DNA of 64,000 nt from Nonomuraea maritima. Lineage in GTDB: Bacteria; Actinomycetota; Actinomycetes; Streptosporangiales; Streptosporangiaceae. The notes beneath the pieces are model-generated. The model did not search any database and was not told the DNA's origin. It saw only the letters and a list, made by a program, of their open reading frames with translations. This document shows positions 14,843 to 24,100 of this stretch, piece by piece (the stretch's first letter is position 1; every line of letters starts with the position of its first letter). The stretch covers positions 1 to 64,000 of the forward strand of contig NZ_FNFB01000025.1 of the NCBI RefSeq assembly GCF_900100395.1. The letters are read 5' to 3'. A program made the translations under genes and the position numbers.

Positions 14843-14872
14843 CCGGGGTCAACAGGGCCGGGGTCAACAGGT
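14843..14872. repeat. Two-copy 15-bp tandem repeat upstream of the dehydrogenase gene
   Basis: CCGGGGTCAACAGG followed by one variable base occurs twice, at 14843-14857 and 14858-14872, between the dehydrogenase start and the end of the CPBP gene. Its unit length equals that of the repeat at the other end of the dehydrogenase gene. Confidence 0.75.
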
Positions 14873-15654
14873 CAGGGCAGCCAGCTCACCCGGCCGCGCA
14901 GGAACGCGTACCCGACGAAGGCGACGGAGTCGATGAGGGTGTGGGCCACGATCAGCGGCATGGCGCGCCCCCACCGCCGGTACGCCCACCCGAACACCAG
15001 CCCCATCACCACGTTGCCGACGAACCCGCCGAACCCCTGGTAGAGGTGGTACGACCCGCGCAGCACCGACGAGACCGCCACGGCCTTCCACGGCCCCCAG
15101 CCGGCCTGGTCCATCCGGTGCAGCAGGTAGCCGGCGACGATCACCTCTTCCAGCACCCCGTTCTGCGCCGCCGCGAGCAGCAGGACGGGCACCTGCCACC
15201 ACACCTGCGGCAGCGCGCCCGGCACGACGGTCAGGTTCACCCCGAGCGCCACGACGGCGAGGTAGAAGGCCAGCCCGGAGCCGCCGATGGCGGCCGCCAG
15301 CGCCGCGCCGCGCGCGAGGTCGAAGCCGGGCCTGCGGAAGTCGGCCCCGATCGTGCGCATGGACTCGCCCGAACGCACCAGCAGGTACGCCACCAGCCCG
15401 ACCGGCGCCACCGCGATCGCGATCTGGACGAGCTGCAGCGAGAGGTCCAGCCAGGGACGGCCGGGAGCCAGCGACCCGACCAGCACGGCCTGCTGGTTCT
15501 GGAGCTCGCGCGGCGCGGTCAGCGCCCCGATCAGCCGGACGACGGCCACCAGTGCGCTGGCGCCGAGCGAGACCGACAGCACGGCGCCGACCTCGGCGCG
15601 GATGAGCCGAGGGGTGAGCACCGGCGCGGGCGCGGGAGGGGAGGAGATGTGCAT
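14872..15654 (-). CDS. CPBP family intramembrane glutamic endopeptidase
   Basis: The 260-residue membrane protein has about seven hydrophobic segments and the Abi/CPBP motifs: EEVIVAGYLLHR (the EExxxR-type motif 1), the His of GSYHLYQGFGG (motif 2), and AHTLIDSVAF (motif 3). In this family the glutamates and histidines form the intramembrane protease site, related to Rce1 CAAX proteases and bacteriocin self-immunity proteins. The ATG at 15654 lacks a Shine-Dalgarno site, but a -10-like TAGCCT ends six bases before it (15661-15666), so the mRNA is probably leaderless. It may be co-transcribed with the downstream dehydrogenase and kinase genes. The substrate is unknown. Confidence 0.82.
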   Translation of the reverse strand: MHISSPPAPAPVLTPRLIRAEVGAVLSVSLGASALVAVVRLIGALTAPRELQNQQAVLVGSLAPGRPWLDLSLQLVQIAIAVAPVGLVAYLLVRSGESMRTIGADFRRPGFDLARGAALAAAIGGSGLAFYLAVVALGVNLTVVPGALPQVWWQVPVLLLAAAQNGVLEEVIVAGYLLHRMDQAGWGPWKAVAVSSVLRGSYHLYQGFGGFVGNVVMGLVFGWAYRRWGRAMPLIVAHTLIDSVAFVGYAFLRGRVSWLP

Positions 15655-15807
15655 GCCCGCAGGCTAGCCCTAACATGATCGGATACGGATAAAAGGCGAC
15701 ATACCAGCATGTCAGCCCAGCGGGAACCCCACTTACCGGGGTCCGCCTCGCCGACCGAGCAGCCGTGCGGCCCGGCGCGGCGGGCGATGGCGTGTTAAGC
15801 ACGTCTT

Positions 15808-16158
15808 GTGACACCTACCGAACCGCACGACGTACCCACCGCCGCGCAGCTCGTGGCCGCCGTACGCGACTTCCTGCAGACCGACGTGCTGCCGGCCGTC
15901 GAGGGCCGGGTCCGCTTCCACACCCGGGTGGCGGTGAACGTCCTCGGCATGGTGGAGCGGGAGCTGGAGCTGGGCCCCGCCCAGGCGGCGGAGCACGCCG
16001 CCCGCCTGGCCGAGCTGGGGGTGGCCGACGACGCGGAGCTGGCCGCCGCCATCCGCGCGGGCCGCGTCCCCGACGACGGCCCGCTCCTCGACCTGCTGGA
16101 GCAGGCCGTGCGCGCCAAGCTGGAGGTCGCCAACCCGGGCTACCTCGCCCACGACTGA
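15808..16158 (+). CDS. DUF6285 domain protein
   Basis: The 116-residue all-helical protein matches the DUF6285 pattern: PTAAQLVAAVRDFLQTDVLPAVEGRVRFHTRVAVNVL, given here only in outline, followed by a central loop and a C-terminal helix ending in ANPGYLA. In other actinobacteria and proteobacteria such genes lie next to APH-like kinase and acyl-CoA dehydrogenase genes. Here it is divergent from them, with the CPBP gene between. The GTG at 15808 has no ribosome site and may be leaderless. A probable accessory role in the same acyl-CoA pathway is inferred from genomic context only. Confidence 0.75.
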   Translation: MTPTEPHDVPTAAQLVAAVRDFLQTDVLPAVEGRVRFHTRVAVNVLGMVERELELGPAQAAEHAARLAELGVADDAELAAAIRAGRVPDDGPLLDLLEQAVRAKLEVANPGYLAHD

Positions 16159-16162
16159 CGAA

Positions 16163-16196
16163 GCGGCCCGCCCCCGCGCGAACGGGAGCGGGCCGC
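16163..16196. terminator. Bidirectional terminator between convergent genes
   Basis: GCGGCCCGC (16163-16171) pairs with GCGGGCCGC (16188-16196), and the CCC and GGG inside can extend the stem. It lies between the DUF6285 gene and the end of the symporter gene. Confidence 0.7.
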
Positions 16197-16208
16197 ATCG
16201 GGCGCGGA

Positions 16209-17816
16209 TCAGTGGGAGCCGGCCAGGTCCAGGTCCTTGACGTCGGGGTCGCCCTCGTCGGCGAAGTAGTCGCCGCGCTTGGTCGCGTCCTGGCCGTCGG
16301 CCACCTTGGCCGCCCGGAAGATCAGCGTGCCGACCGCCGCCACCGCCAGGTTGACGATCAGCGCGAGGAACCCGGCGTAGATGGTCATCGTGGTGTCGAA
16401 GCCGAGGTTCTGCAGCCCGAACGCCGAGCCGCCGAAGTGCTGCTTGCCGTTGGCGGGGTTGGGGATGAGGTACAGCATCCACATGCCCGCCGCGAGACCG
16501 GCCGCCCAGCCCGCGATGAGCCCGCCCTTGTGGAACCAGCGCGTGTACAGGCCGAGCGCCACCGACGGCAGCGTCTGGAGGATGATCACGCCGCCGATGA
16601 GCTGCAGGTCGATCGAGAACTGCGGGTCGAGCAGCAGGATGCACAGCACCGCGCCCACCTTGACGACCAGCGACACGATCTTGGAGACGCTCGCCTCCTG
16701 GGAGTCGGTGGCGTTCTTGTTGATGTACTCGCGGTAGATGTTGCGGGTGAACAGGTTGGCCGCCGCGATCGACATGATGGCGGCCGGGACGAGCGCGCCG
16801 ATGCCGATGGCCGCGTAGGCGACGCCCGTGAACCAGTCGGGGAACATCTGGTCGAGCAGCACCGGAACGATCGTGTTCGAGTCGGCCTTGCCGCCCGCGG
16901 TGATCGGCTTGGTGCCGGCGGCGATGGCCATGAAGCCGAGCAGGGCGATGAGGCCCAGCACGAGGCTGTAGGCGGGCAGCGCCGACATGTTGCGCTTGAT
17001 GACGTTGCGGTTCTTGGAGGCCAGCACGCCGGTGAGGCTGTGCGGGTAGAGGAACAGCGCCAGCGCCGAGCCGAAGGCGAGGGTCACGTACTGGAGCTGG
17101 TTGTTGGCGGTGAGCAGGATGCCGTCGTTGGGGTTCGGCGTGGCGGCGAACTTCTCCGCCGCCGCGTCGAAGATCGACGACCAGCCGCCGAGCTTGGCGG
17201 GGATGTAGATGACGGCCGCCAGGATCACGATGTAGATCAGCGAGTCCTTGACGAACGCGATGAGCGCGGGCGCCCGCAGACCCGACTGGTACGTGTACGC
17301 CGCCAGGATCGCGAAGGCGATGATGATCGGCAGGTGCCCGGTGATGCCCATCGCCTTGAGCACGGCCTCGATGCCGACGAGCTGCAGCGCGATGTACGGC
17401 ATCGTCGCGACGAGCCCGGTGATGGCGATGACGAGGGCCAGCGTCGGCGAGCCGAAGCGGGCCCGGACGAAGTCGGCCGGCGTGACGAACCCATGGACGT
17501 GCGACACCGACCACATGCGGGCCAGCACGAGGAAGACCAGCGGGTACACCACGACGGTGTACGGCAGCGCGTAGAAGCCGAGGGCGCCGGAGCTGAAGAC
17601 GAGGGCGGGCACCGCGACGAAGGTGTAGGCGGTGTAGAGGTCGCCGCCGATGAGGAACCAGGTGATCCAGGATCCGAAGCTGCGCCCGCCGAGGCCCCAC
17701 TCGTTGAGGCTGGCCAGGTCGTTCGGCCTGCGCCAGCGGGCGGCCACGAAGCCCATGCCGCTGACGATCGCGAACAGGAGGATGAAGACGACCAGTTCGG
17801 TCGTGTGCGCGCTCAC
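16209..17816 (-). CDS. Sodium:solute symporter, SSS family (monocarboxylate permease MctP-like)
   Basis: The 535-residue protein has about 13 predicted membrane helices and the SSS-family features: GGRSFGSWITWFLIGGDLYTAYTF near the start, GFVTPADFVRARFG, and the later GALVPAAIMSIAAANLFTRNIYREY, given in parts. These match the acetate/pyruvate/lactate transporters of the MctP/ActP branch more than sugar or proline symporters. The C-terminus is a hydrophilic tail (DYFADEGDPDVKDLDLAGSH). Its GTG start overlaps the DUF3311 stop by four bases; DUF3311 plus SSS is a recurrent pair in which the small protein probably assists the transporter. The upstream palindrome at 18152-18174 may control the pair. 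Confidence 0.85.
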   Translation of the reverse strand: MSAHTTELVVFILLFAIVSGMGFVAARWRRPNDLASLNEWGLGGRSFGSWITWFLIGGDLYTAYTFVAVPALVFSSGALGFYALPYTVVVYPLVFLVLARMWSVSHVHGFVTPADFVRARFGSPTLALVIAITGLVATMPYIALQLVGIEAVLKAMGITGHLPIIIAFAILAAYTYQSGLRAPALIAFVKDSLIYIVILAAVIYIPAKLGGWSSIFDAAAEKFAATPNPNDGILLTANNQLQYVTLAFGSALALFLYPHSLTGVLASKNRNVIKRNMSALPAYSLVLGLIALLGFMAIAAGTKPITAGGKADSNTIVPVLLDQMFPDWFTGVAYAAIGIGALVPAAIMSIAAANLFTRNIYREYINKNATDSQEASVSKIVSLVVKVGAVLCILLLDPQFSIDLQLIGGVIILQTLPSVALGLYTRWFHKGGLIAGWAAGLAAGMWMLYLIPNPANGKQHFGGSAFGLQNLGFDTTMTIYAGFLALIVNLAVAAVGTLIFRAAKVADGQDATKRGDYFADEGDPDVKDLDLAGSH

Positions 17817-18022
17817 TTGGTCATCCTGTAGACGATCGTCGTGGTGGTGACGCCGACCACGATGAAGGCGACCTGGAGCCAGTAGAAGAGTGGCCAGCCG
17901 AACAGGCGGGGCTCGTCGCCGTTGTAGAGAAACGTCAGCAGCGGCAGTGCGATCGGCACGACCAGCAGCCAGTTCCAGGGGCTGCGGTCGGTCCGCTGCT
18001 GCCCGGGTTCCCCGGTAGTCAT
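17813..18022 (-). CDS. DUF3311 small membrane protein, partner of the symporter
   Basis: The 69-residue protein has two transmembrane segments (WNWLLVVPIALPLLTFL and FYWLQVAFIVVGVTTTTIVY) and a short basic tail, which matches DUF3311. The ATG at 18022 is five bases from GGAGGG. Its stop overlaps the symporter start (GTGA), showing translational coupling. Genes of this family nearly always precede an SSS symporter, so a role as a small subunit or assembly factor is likely. Confidence 0.83.
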   Translation of the reverse strand: MTTGEPGQQRTDRSPWNWLLVVPIALPLLTFLYNGDEPRLFGWPLFYWLQVAFIVVGVTTTTIVYRMTK

Positions 18023-18151
18023 CGACCCTCCGACACGTTGTTCAGGAGCGTTTGTCAACGCCACCTGACATGGAGTGAATGGAGGGAGATTAGCTTCACC
18101 GGCTTATTCGACCCAACATTTTGTGTATTACAGTTTGGCCGCAATGCCGAG

Positions 18152-18174
18152 TTCGTCTCGCAATACGAGACGAA
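18152..18174. promoter_or_regulatory. Perfect 9-bp inverted repeat upstream of the symporter operon
   Basis: TTCGTCTCG (18152-18160) and CGAGACGAA (18166-18174) flank the pentamer CAATA. Shorter flanking GCCGCA and TGCGGC segments could lengthen the hairpin. It lies about 130 bases before the DUF3311 start in an otherwise gene-free stretch of 292 bases (18023-18314). The shape and AT-rich centre fit an operator for a dimeric repressor such as an IclR or GntR protein. Confidence 0.5.
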
Positions 18175-18314
18175 ATGCGGCGGCGCAAAAAATCCGCATC
18201 CTGCACCTTAGCGAGCACCATCTGGGGTCAGGCAGCACGTGATCGGCGAGTGGTAGGTAGCCAGCGCCGAACGGTCACCCGGCGGCATCCGTGACAAACC
18301 GACCGATCCGGGCT

Positions 18315-19262
18315 CTATCGCTCGTCGTAGAGGGCGGCCGTACGGGCGGCGGCGTCCGCGACCATCGCTCGTAACCGCTGCGGTCCGAGCACCTCCGCCT
18401 CCGGCCCGAACCGCAGCACCTGCGCGTACGCCACCTCCAGCGACTCCACCGCCAGCCGTACGGTGCCGTCGGGCTCCAGCGAGGCGAGGGCGTCGTCGAG
18501 CGCGGCCGGGTCGGCGACGTGCCGCAGCATGCGCACCCCGCGCTCGCTCAGGCGCAGCGTGACCACCTCCCGCAGCAGCGAGCGGGCGAACGCCGCCGAC
18601 CGCTCCGCCCAGAAGGCGGCCAGGTCGAACCCGGCGTCCCGCTCGAACCGCTCGTCCAGCACCGTGAGGTCGCCGAACCGGTGCACGCGGAAGATCAGGT
18701 ACCGCTCGCGCAGCCGCGCCGCGAGATACCAGACACCCGCCTTGAGCACCAGCCCGTACGGCTCCAGCACCCGCTCGGCGTCCCGGTAGACGGCAGTGAC
18801 CCGCCGGTCGTCCCAGACGGCCCTGGCCAGCGGCGTCAGGGCGGACGGCGGCGGCGAGTCCCCGGCGAACCAGCCGGGCGCGTCCAGATGGAAACGCTGG
18901 GCCGCGGTCGCCGGGGCGTCCCGGAGGCCGGGGGAGAGCGCGGCGGCGGCCTTCAGCCTGGCCGTGGCCGCCACCTCCTCAAGGCCCATCTCCCGCAGCG
19001 CGGCCGGCACCCCCGACAGGAACAGCGCCTGCGCCTCGGCCCGGTCCAGCCCGGTCAGCCGGGTCCGGTAACCGTCCAGCAGGCGGTACCCGCCGCCCCG
19101 CCCGCGTTCGGCGTAGACCGGCACGCCCGCCGCCGACAGCGCGAGGACGTCGCGGTGCACCGTGCGCTCGGAGACCTCCAGCTCCACGGCCAGCTCGGCC
19201 GCCGTCATCATGCCCCTGGCCTGCAGCAGCAGGACCAGCGAGATCAGCCGCGAGGCGCGCAC
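18315..19262 (-). CDS. YafY-type transcriptional regulator with HTH and WYL domains
   Basis: The 315-residue protein has an N-terminal DeoR/HTH_11 domain (LQARGMMTAAELAVELEVSERTVHRDVLAL, shown in outline) followed by the GRGGGYRLLDGYRTRL linker and a WYL ligand-sensing domain (AVYRDAERVLEPYGLVLKAGVWYLAARL), then the WCX C-terminal extension. WYL regulators in actinobacteria often respond to nucleic acid or small ligands. The GTG start at 19262 overlaps the 3' end of the CocE-type hydrolase gene by 19 bases, so it is transcribed with it and may control it. No clear ribosome site was seen for the start. Confidence 0.85.
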   Translation of the reverse strand: MRASRLISLVLLLQARGMMTAAELAVELEVSERTVHRDVLALSAAGVPVYAERGRGGGYRLLDGYRTRLTGLDRAEAQALFLSGVPAALREMGLEEVAATARLKAAAALSPGLRDAPATAAQRFHLDAPGWFAGDSPPPSALTPLARAVWDDRRVTAVYRDAERVLEPYGLVLKAGVWYLAARLRERYLIFRVHRFGDLTVLDERFERDAGFDLAAFWAERSAAFARSLLREVVTLRLSERGVRMLRHVADPAALDDALASLEPDGTVRLAVESLEVAYAQVLRFGPEAEVLGPQRLRAMVADAAARTAALYDER

Positions 19263-20836
19263 AGCGGGAGCACCACCGCGGACGGGTGGTCGGGGGAGTG
19301 GAACACCTCGACGTCGGCGGGGATCATCCGGCCGTCGGACGTCAGCGGGTCACCCGTGCCGGTGTTGCGGGAGATCGTCGGGTACGCCCCCGCCGCCACG
19401 TGCACCCTGACGCGGTGGTCGCGGCGGAACCGGTGCGCGATCGGCCACAGATCGACCGTGACCCGCCGGACACCGTCCGCGTCGCCGGTGCCGTCGGCGG
19501 GCCCGAGACGGTGCACGCCCTCGCACACGTTCATCGACCGCCCGTCCGGGTGCACATCGCACACCCGTACCACGACGTCCACGAACGGCGTGCTGGAACG
19601 GACGAACAGTTCCGCGCGGACCGGGCCGATCGCCTCGAGGTCGGCGTCCAGCGCAGGCGAGCTGTAGACGAGCACGTCGCGCCGCTGCTCCAGACGCCGC
19701 TGGTCGCGCGGCCTGGAGTCGCCCAGCAGCACCGGGCCGCCGATCACCGGCGTCGGGTGGGCCGGGTGGTAGCGGAAACGGTCGGGCTCCGCGGCCCGCG
19801 GAGCCTCCTGCCCGAGCCCGAACCCGTGCTGCAGGTGCCAGCGCCGCTCCCGCATGCCGGACACCGGCCAGTCGGAGTGGTCGCGCCACTCCTCCGCCCC
19901 GGTGACGTAGATCCGCACCGGGTCCGGCCGCAGCCAGGAGCGGTCGCCGAGCAGGTGCGCGCGGAACCAGGCCGACGCCTCGGTCAGCGACGCCCTGCCG
20001 TGCCGCGGATCGACGTGGTACCAGGGCCCGATCGTCAGGTACGGCCGCCGCCCCGCGGCCCGCAGCGCCGCGTAGTCCTTGAGCTGCCACGGCAGGAACA
20101 CGTCGTACCAGCCGCCCAGCATGTTGACCGCCGCGTCGACCTCGCCCACCTTCGCCGAGAAGTCGCGCCTTTGCCAGTACGGGAGGGGGTCGGCGTGGTG
20201 GGTCAGCAGGTCGCGGTAGAAGCGCAGCGGCCGTCCTGCCGAGGCCAGGTCGAGCTCGACGAGCGGCCGCCCCGACAGGACCGCCCTGCGGGTCAGCCGC
20301 GGCGCGGTCAGTGGCGCCGCCGTGCCGCCGAACCTGTGCGACATGCCGTCGGTGAGCGTGGTCCAGCTCAGCACCGACTCCAGCGCGAACGCGCCGCCGA
20401 CGTACGCGGCGTCGCGGAACTGCGAGGCGGTGACCTGCACCGCCATGGCCTTCATGTCGGGCACGTCGAAGGGCGCGATCGCCCACTGGGCGTAGCCCAG
20501 GTAGGAGGGGCCGAACATGGCGAACGACCCGCCGTACCACGGCTGCTTGCGCAGCCAGGCGACGGTCGCCAGGCCGTCGTCGTGCTCGTCGCCGAGCGGG
20601 TCGAGCACGCCTCCGGAACCGAAGCCGCCACGGCAGCTCTGCAGCACCACGTGGAAACCCTGCCGGGCGAAGCCGCGGCCGTAGTACAGGCCGAACAGGC
20701 CGCGCCGTCCGTACGGGGACCGCATCAGGACGACCGGCGCCGGCCCGCCGCCTGGCGGGGCGTAGTGGTCGGCGAGCAGCGTCACCCCGTCGGGCATCGG
20801 GACCGCCAGGTCCCGCTCCAGCCGCACGCGTTTCAT
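19244..20836 (-). CDS. CocE/NonD family hydrolase (X-Pro dipeptidyl-peptidase-like)
   Basis: The 530-residue protein shows an alpha/beta-hydrolase core with the nucleophile elbow GPSYLGYAQW, the N-terminal MRSPYGRRG signature and a C-terminal jelly-roll domain (about 330-525) typical of CocE/NonD acylases and Xaa-Pro dipeptidyl peptidases. No signal peptide is present, so it is cytoplasmic. Substrates in the family range from cocaine esters and cephalosporin side chains to dipeptides, and the specificity here is unknown. The ATG at 20836 has no strong ribosome site. It is transcribed with the WYL regulator, whose start lies inside its 3' end. A 39-bp repeat array lies upstream. Confidence 0.8.
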   Translation of the reverse strand: MKRVRLERDLAVPMPDGVTLLADHYAPPGGGPAPVVLMRSPYGRRGLFGLYYGRGFARQGFHVVLQSCRGGFGSGGVLDPLGDEHDDGLATVAWLRKQPWYGGSFAMFGPSYLGYAQWAIAPFDVPDMKAMAVQVTASQFRDAAYVGGAFALESVLSWTTLTDGMSHRFGGTAAPLTAPRLTRRAVLSGRPLVELDLASAGRPLRFYRDLLTHHADPLPYWQRRDFSAKVGEVDAAVNMLGGWYDVFLPWQLKDYAALRAAGRRPYLTIGPWYHVDPRHGRASLTEASAWFRAHLLGDRSWLRPDPVRIYVTGAEEWRDHSDWPVSGMRERRWHLQHGFGLGQEAPRAAEPDRFRYHPAHPTPVIGGPVLLGDSRPRDQRRLEQRRDVLVYSSPALDADLEAIGPVRAELFVRSSTPFVDVVVRVCDVHPDGRSMNVCEGVHRLGPADGTGDADGVRRVTVDLWPIAHRFRRDHRVRVHVAAGAYPTISRNTGTGDPLTSDGRMIPADVEVFHSPDHPSAVVLPLCAPRG

Positions 20837-20909
20837 GTACCAACCAGTAACAGATGCCTCGACCCCGGTGGCACCCGGGTCCCGCCTTCCCCGCGCGGGG
20901 CACCGAGGC

Positions 20910-21039
20910 CCCGCGGGGTGCGGTCTTTCTGCAGGTGGGCGAGCTGGGGCCCCCGGGGTCGGTCTTTCCTGTGGTGGGGCTTGGGGTCGTACGGGGTGCT
21001 GTCTTTCTGCGGGCGGGGTCCGTGAGGTGCTGCCGGGAA
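20910..21039. repeat. 39-bp degenerate tandem repeat, three copies, intergenic
   Basis: GTCTTT recurs at 20923, 20962 and 21001, exactly 39 bases apart, each within a G-rich context of the form GGGGT-N3-GTCTTTC. A partial copy precedes the first. Copies differ at many positions. The period is a multiple of three, but no ribosome site or protein family supports translation in any frame. It occupies most of the 279 bases between the CocE gene and the subtilase gene. Confidence 0.75.
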
Positions 21040-21045
21040 CGCGAG

Positions 21046-21080
21046 GAGCCCGCCCCGCCTGTTCGAGGCGGGGCGGGCTC
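21046..21080 (-). terminator. Terminator of the subtilase gene
   Basis: GAGCCCGCCCCGCC (21046-21059) pairs perfectly over 14 bases with 21067-21080 across a 7-base loop, 36 bases downstream of the subtilase stop codon. Confidence 0.75.
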
Positions 21081-21115
21081 GTCGGGTTCTCTTCCGCGTG
21101 AACCCTCTGATCAGG

Positions 21116-24100
21116 TCACGGGGCCGTACGGTCAGGGCGTTCCGAGATGCGCAGGGCGTTGACCAGCGTCGCACCCTGCCTCGTCGCGAAGCGCACGTTG
21201 AGCTGCCCGTCGCTCACCCGTACCGTGTACTGCCTGCTCACCGCGGTGTACGTGCCCGCCTCGAGGGCCAGGTCGAGTGCGGGGATCGCGAGCTCCCCCT
21301 CGACCAGCACGTCGAACACCCGCTTGCCCATCTTGGTGTTCTTGATCTCCGCGAAGTCCAGCTCCACCGTGTACGTGCCGTCGGGCACGCCGTCGAACCG
21401 GTACTCCAGCATGGACTCCCTGGCCGTCTTGAACTTGGCCTGGTCGGAGGTGCCGGAGATGCTCTTCGACGTGCTCACCGTCTTGTTGGAGCTGCTGACA
21501 TAGCCGTAGCCGCCCGCGGTGTACTTGCGGTCGGCCGACCAGGAGTCGCCGACGCTGTCCACGAACGTCTTATTGGCGCCCACCTCGATGGCGACCTGGT
21601 GCTTGGGCACCACGGCCGTCACGGCGATCTCGATGGCGGGCTGTCGTCCGCTGTCCGACTCGACCACCAGCGTGCCCTGCCGGAACGTCCCCGCCGCGAC
21701 GCCCTCGCTGGACACCTCGATCTCCAGCGTCACCGACTGCCCGGCGTCGAGCCGTCCGCTCGCCGGCGTCACCGTGAACCACGACCCGCCGGTCACCGTG
21801 TACGGCGTCGCCGCGCCCAGGTTCGTCAGCTTCACCGTCCGCGTACGGCTCTGCCCGGCCGGCATGATCGCCGACACCTCCGCGGCCCCGGCGCTCACGC
21901 GGCCGGTGACCAGCGCCGTGTCGATGGGCGTCACCGAGGTGGCGGCGACGGTGACCGGCTGGGTGAAGGTGCCGTAGTGCTGCTTGGAGACGACGACCTC
22001 GTAGTCGCCGGCGAGCACCTGCCCGTAGAAGGCGCCGTCCTCACCGGTGGTGAACGTGGCCACGTCGCCGATCTTCACCGTCGCCCCGGCGATGGCGTCG
22101 CCGTCGTTGGCGTCGGTGACCTTGCCGGTGACCAGGCCGTGCCGGGCCGCGGTGAACGTCAGGCTCTGCCCGGTGGACAGCGCCGCCTCCTCGTAGACGT
22201 ACTCCATCGCGTCGTCACCCGACGCGTTCTCGATGCCGATCGTGGCGCTGGTGCCCTGGTCGCGCCCGCCCTCGATGTCCTTGTAGCGGAAGGCGACCGA
22301 GCCGTCCTCACCGAGCAGCGCCTCGAACGACAGTCGCTGGCTGCTGTCGCCGTAGAAGGTGACGTTGCGCCACTCCACCACGTACGTGCGGTTCGGCGCG
22401 GTGCCCGTCACCGTTGTGTAGATGCCGCCCTGCGCGTCCACCACGATGTCGTCCCAGAACGGGTACACCGCGTTGTTCGGGACGCCCGTGGCAGGCAGCC
22501 GGGTGTTGGCGCCGGTCGTCGCCCGGTCGGCGAACGTGATGTAGCCGTTCGTGCCGATCCACGCCTGGCTGTACCCGGTGCCGTAGAACGGCACCCGGAA
22601 GGGCAGCGTGACCTGCATGGCGTCGTCGTCGCCGGTCAGCGCCAGCTTCTCGCCGCCCTCGACGTACGTCTCCTGGCCGCTCGCGCACGTGTAGCCGAAG
22701 TTGTCGCCGCGCAGCGGCAGCTCGATGTCCTTCACCAGGTCGCCGTCGACCGTGATCTCCTCCGTCGCACCGCTGGAGCAGCGCGAGACAGGCGTGACCT
22801 GCAGCTCGTACGAGCCCTGCGGCAGCCGCAGGCTGTAGCGGCCCGCCTCGTCGGTCACCGCGCTCGCCGGCGTGCCGACGGCGGAGACGGTCGCGCCGGC
22901 CTCAGGCGTGCCGGCCGTGGCGACCGTGCCGGACACGGTGCTCGACGGGTTCGCGGTCAGCTGCACGTCCGCGGTCGCCGCCTCGTCGGCGACGATCGTG
23001 ACGTCGGTGGAGACCGCCTGGTAGCCGAACTTCTCGGCGGTCAGCTGGTACTCGCCCGGCAGCAGCCGGGGGAGGGCGTACGTGCCGTCCTCGCCCGTCA
23101 CGACGGTCCGGGTGAGCGGGCCCGCCAGCGCGACCGTCACGCCGGACACGGGCCGGCCGCCCTCGGTGGCCGTGCCGGACAGCTGCCCGAGTCCCTCGTC
23201 GGGAGCGATCTGGACGGCGGCGAACGCGTCGAGCCGGCCCTCACCCCAGACGTTGTTGTCGGTGTCGGTGCCGCCGCAGCTCGTGTCGGCGACGTCGATC
23301 GCGGTGCTGTCGAGCAGCGGCCGCGTGGCGTCCACGTCGCCCTGCAGGCCCGGCGAGGCCGACCAGATCAGCGCCACCGTGGCCGCCACGTGCGGCGAGG
23401 CCATCGACGTGCCGGTGTAGCTGGCGTAGCTGTTGCCGGGGACCGAGGAGCGCACGTTGACGCCCGGCGCGGCGATGTTCGGCTTGATGTCGCCGTTCTC
23501 GCCCTCGCCCTTGCTGGACCGGTTGTACAGCGCGTTGTTGATGTCGAAGCCGCCCGCGCTGTAGGAGATCTCGTACTGGCCGGGCGAGCCGCTGGTGTCG
23601 CAGCTCGGGCCGCTGTTGCCGTTCGAGAAGGCCGGGAAGATGCCCGCGGCCACCCACGCCTCGACGGTCGGGCGGTACCACGGGTCGTACCCGTCGCCGC
23701 CCCAGGAGTTGTTGACGATGTCCGGCGCGAGGTCAGGGCGCGGGTTCTGGCCGTTGAGGTCGGTCGGCGCCAGCACCCACTGACCGGCCGCCAGCAGCGA
23801 GGCGTCCGTGCAGGTGTTGAGCTCGCAGCCCTTGGCGGCGATCCACTGGGCGCCAGGGGCCACGCCGATGCCGTTGGCGCCGGTCATCGTGCCCATGGTG
23901 TGGGTGCCGTGGCCGTTGTTGTCGCAGGGCGCGCTCGTCGGGCAGACGCGCGCCGGGTCGAACCAGTTGTAGTCGTGCGTGTACGACCCGTCCGGGTTCC
24001 TTCCCCGGTACGAGGCCGCCAGGTCGGGGTGGTCGAACTGGACGCCGGTGTCGATGTTGGCGACCACGATGCCCTCACCGCGGTTGCCCAGCTCGTCCCA

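Noticed and set aside
20910..21039. Repeat array considered as CRISPR
   Set aside because: The units are contiguous and degenerate with no spacers, and the spacing is 39 bases throughout, so it is a tandem repeat.
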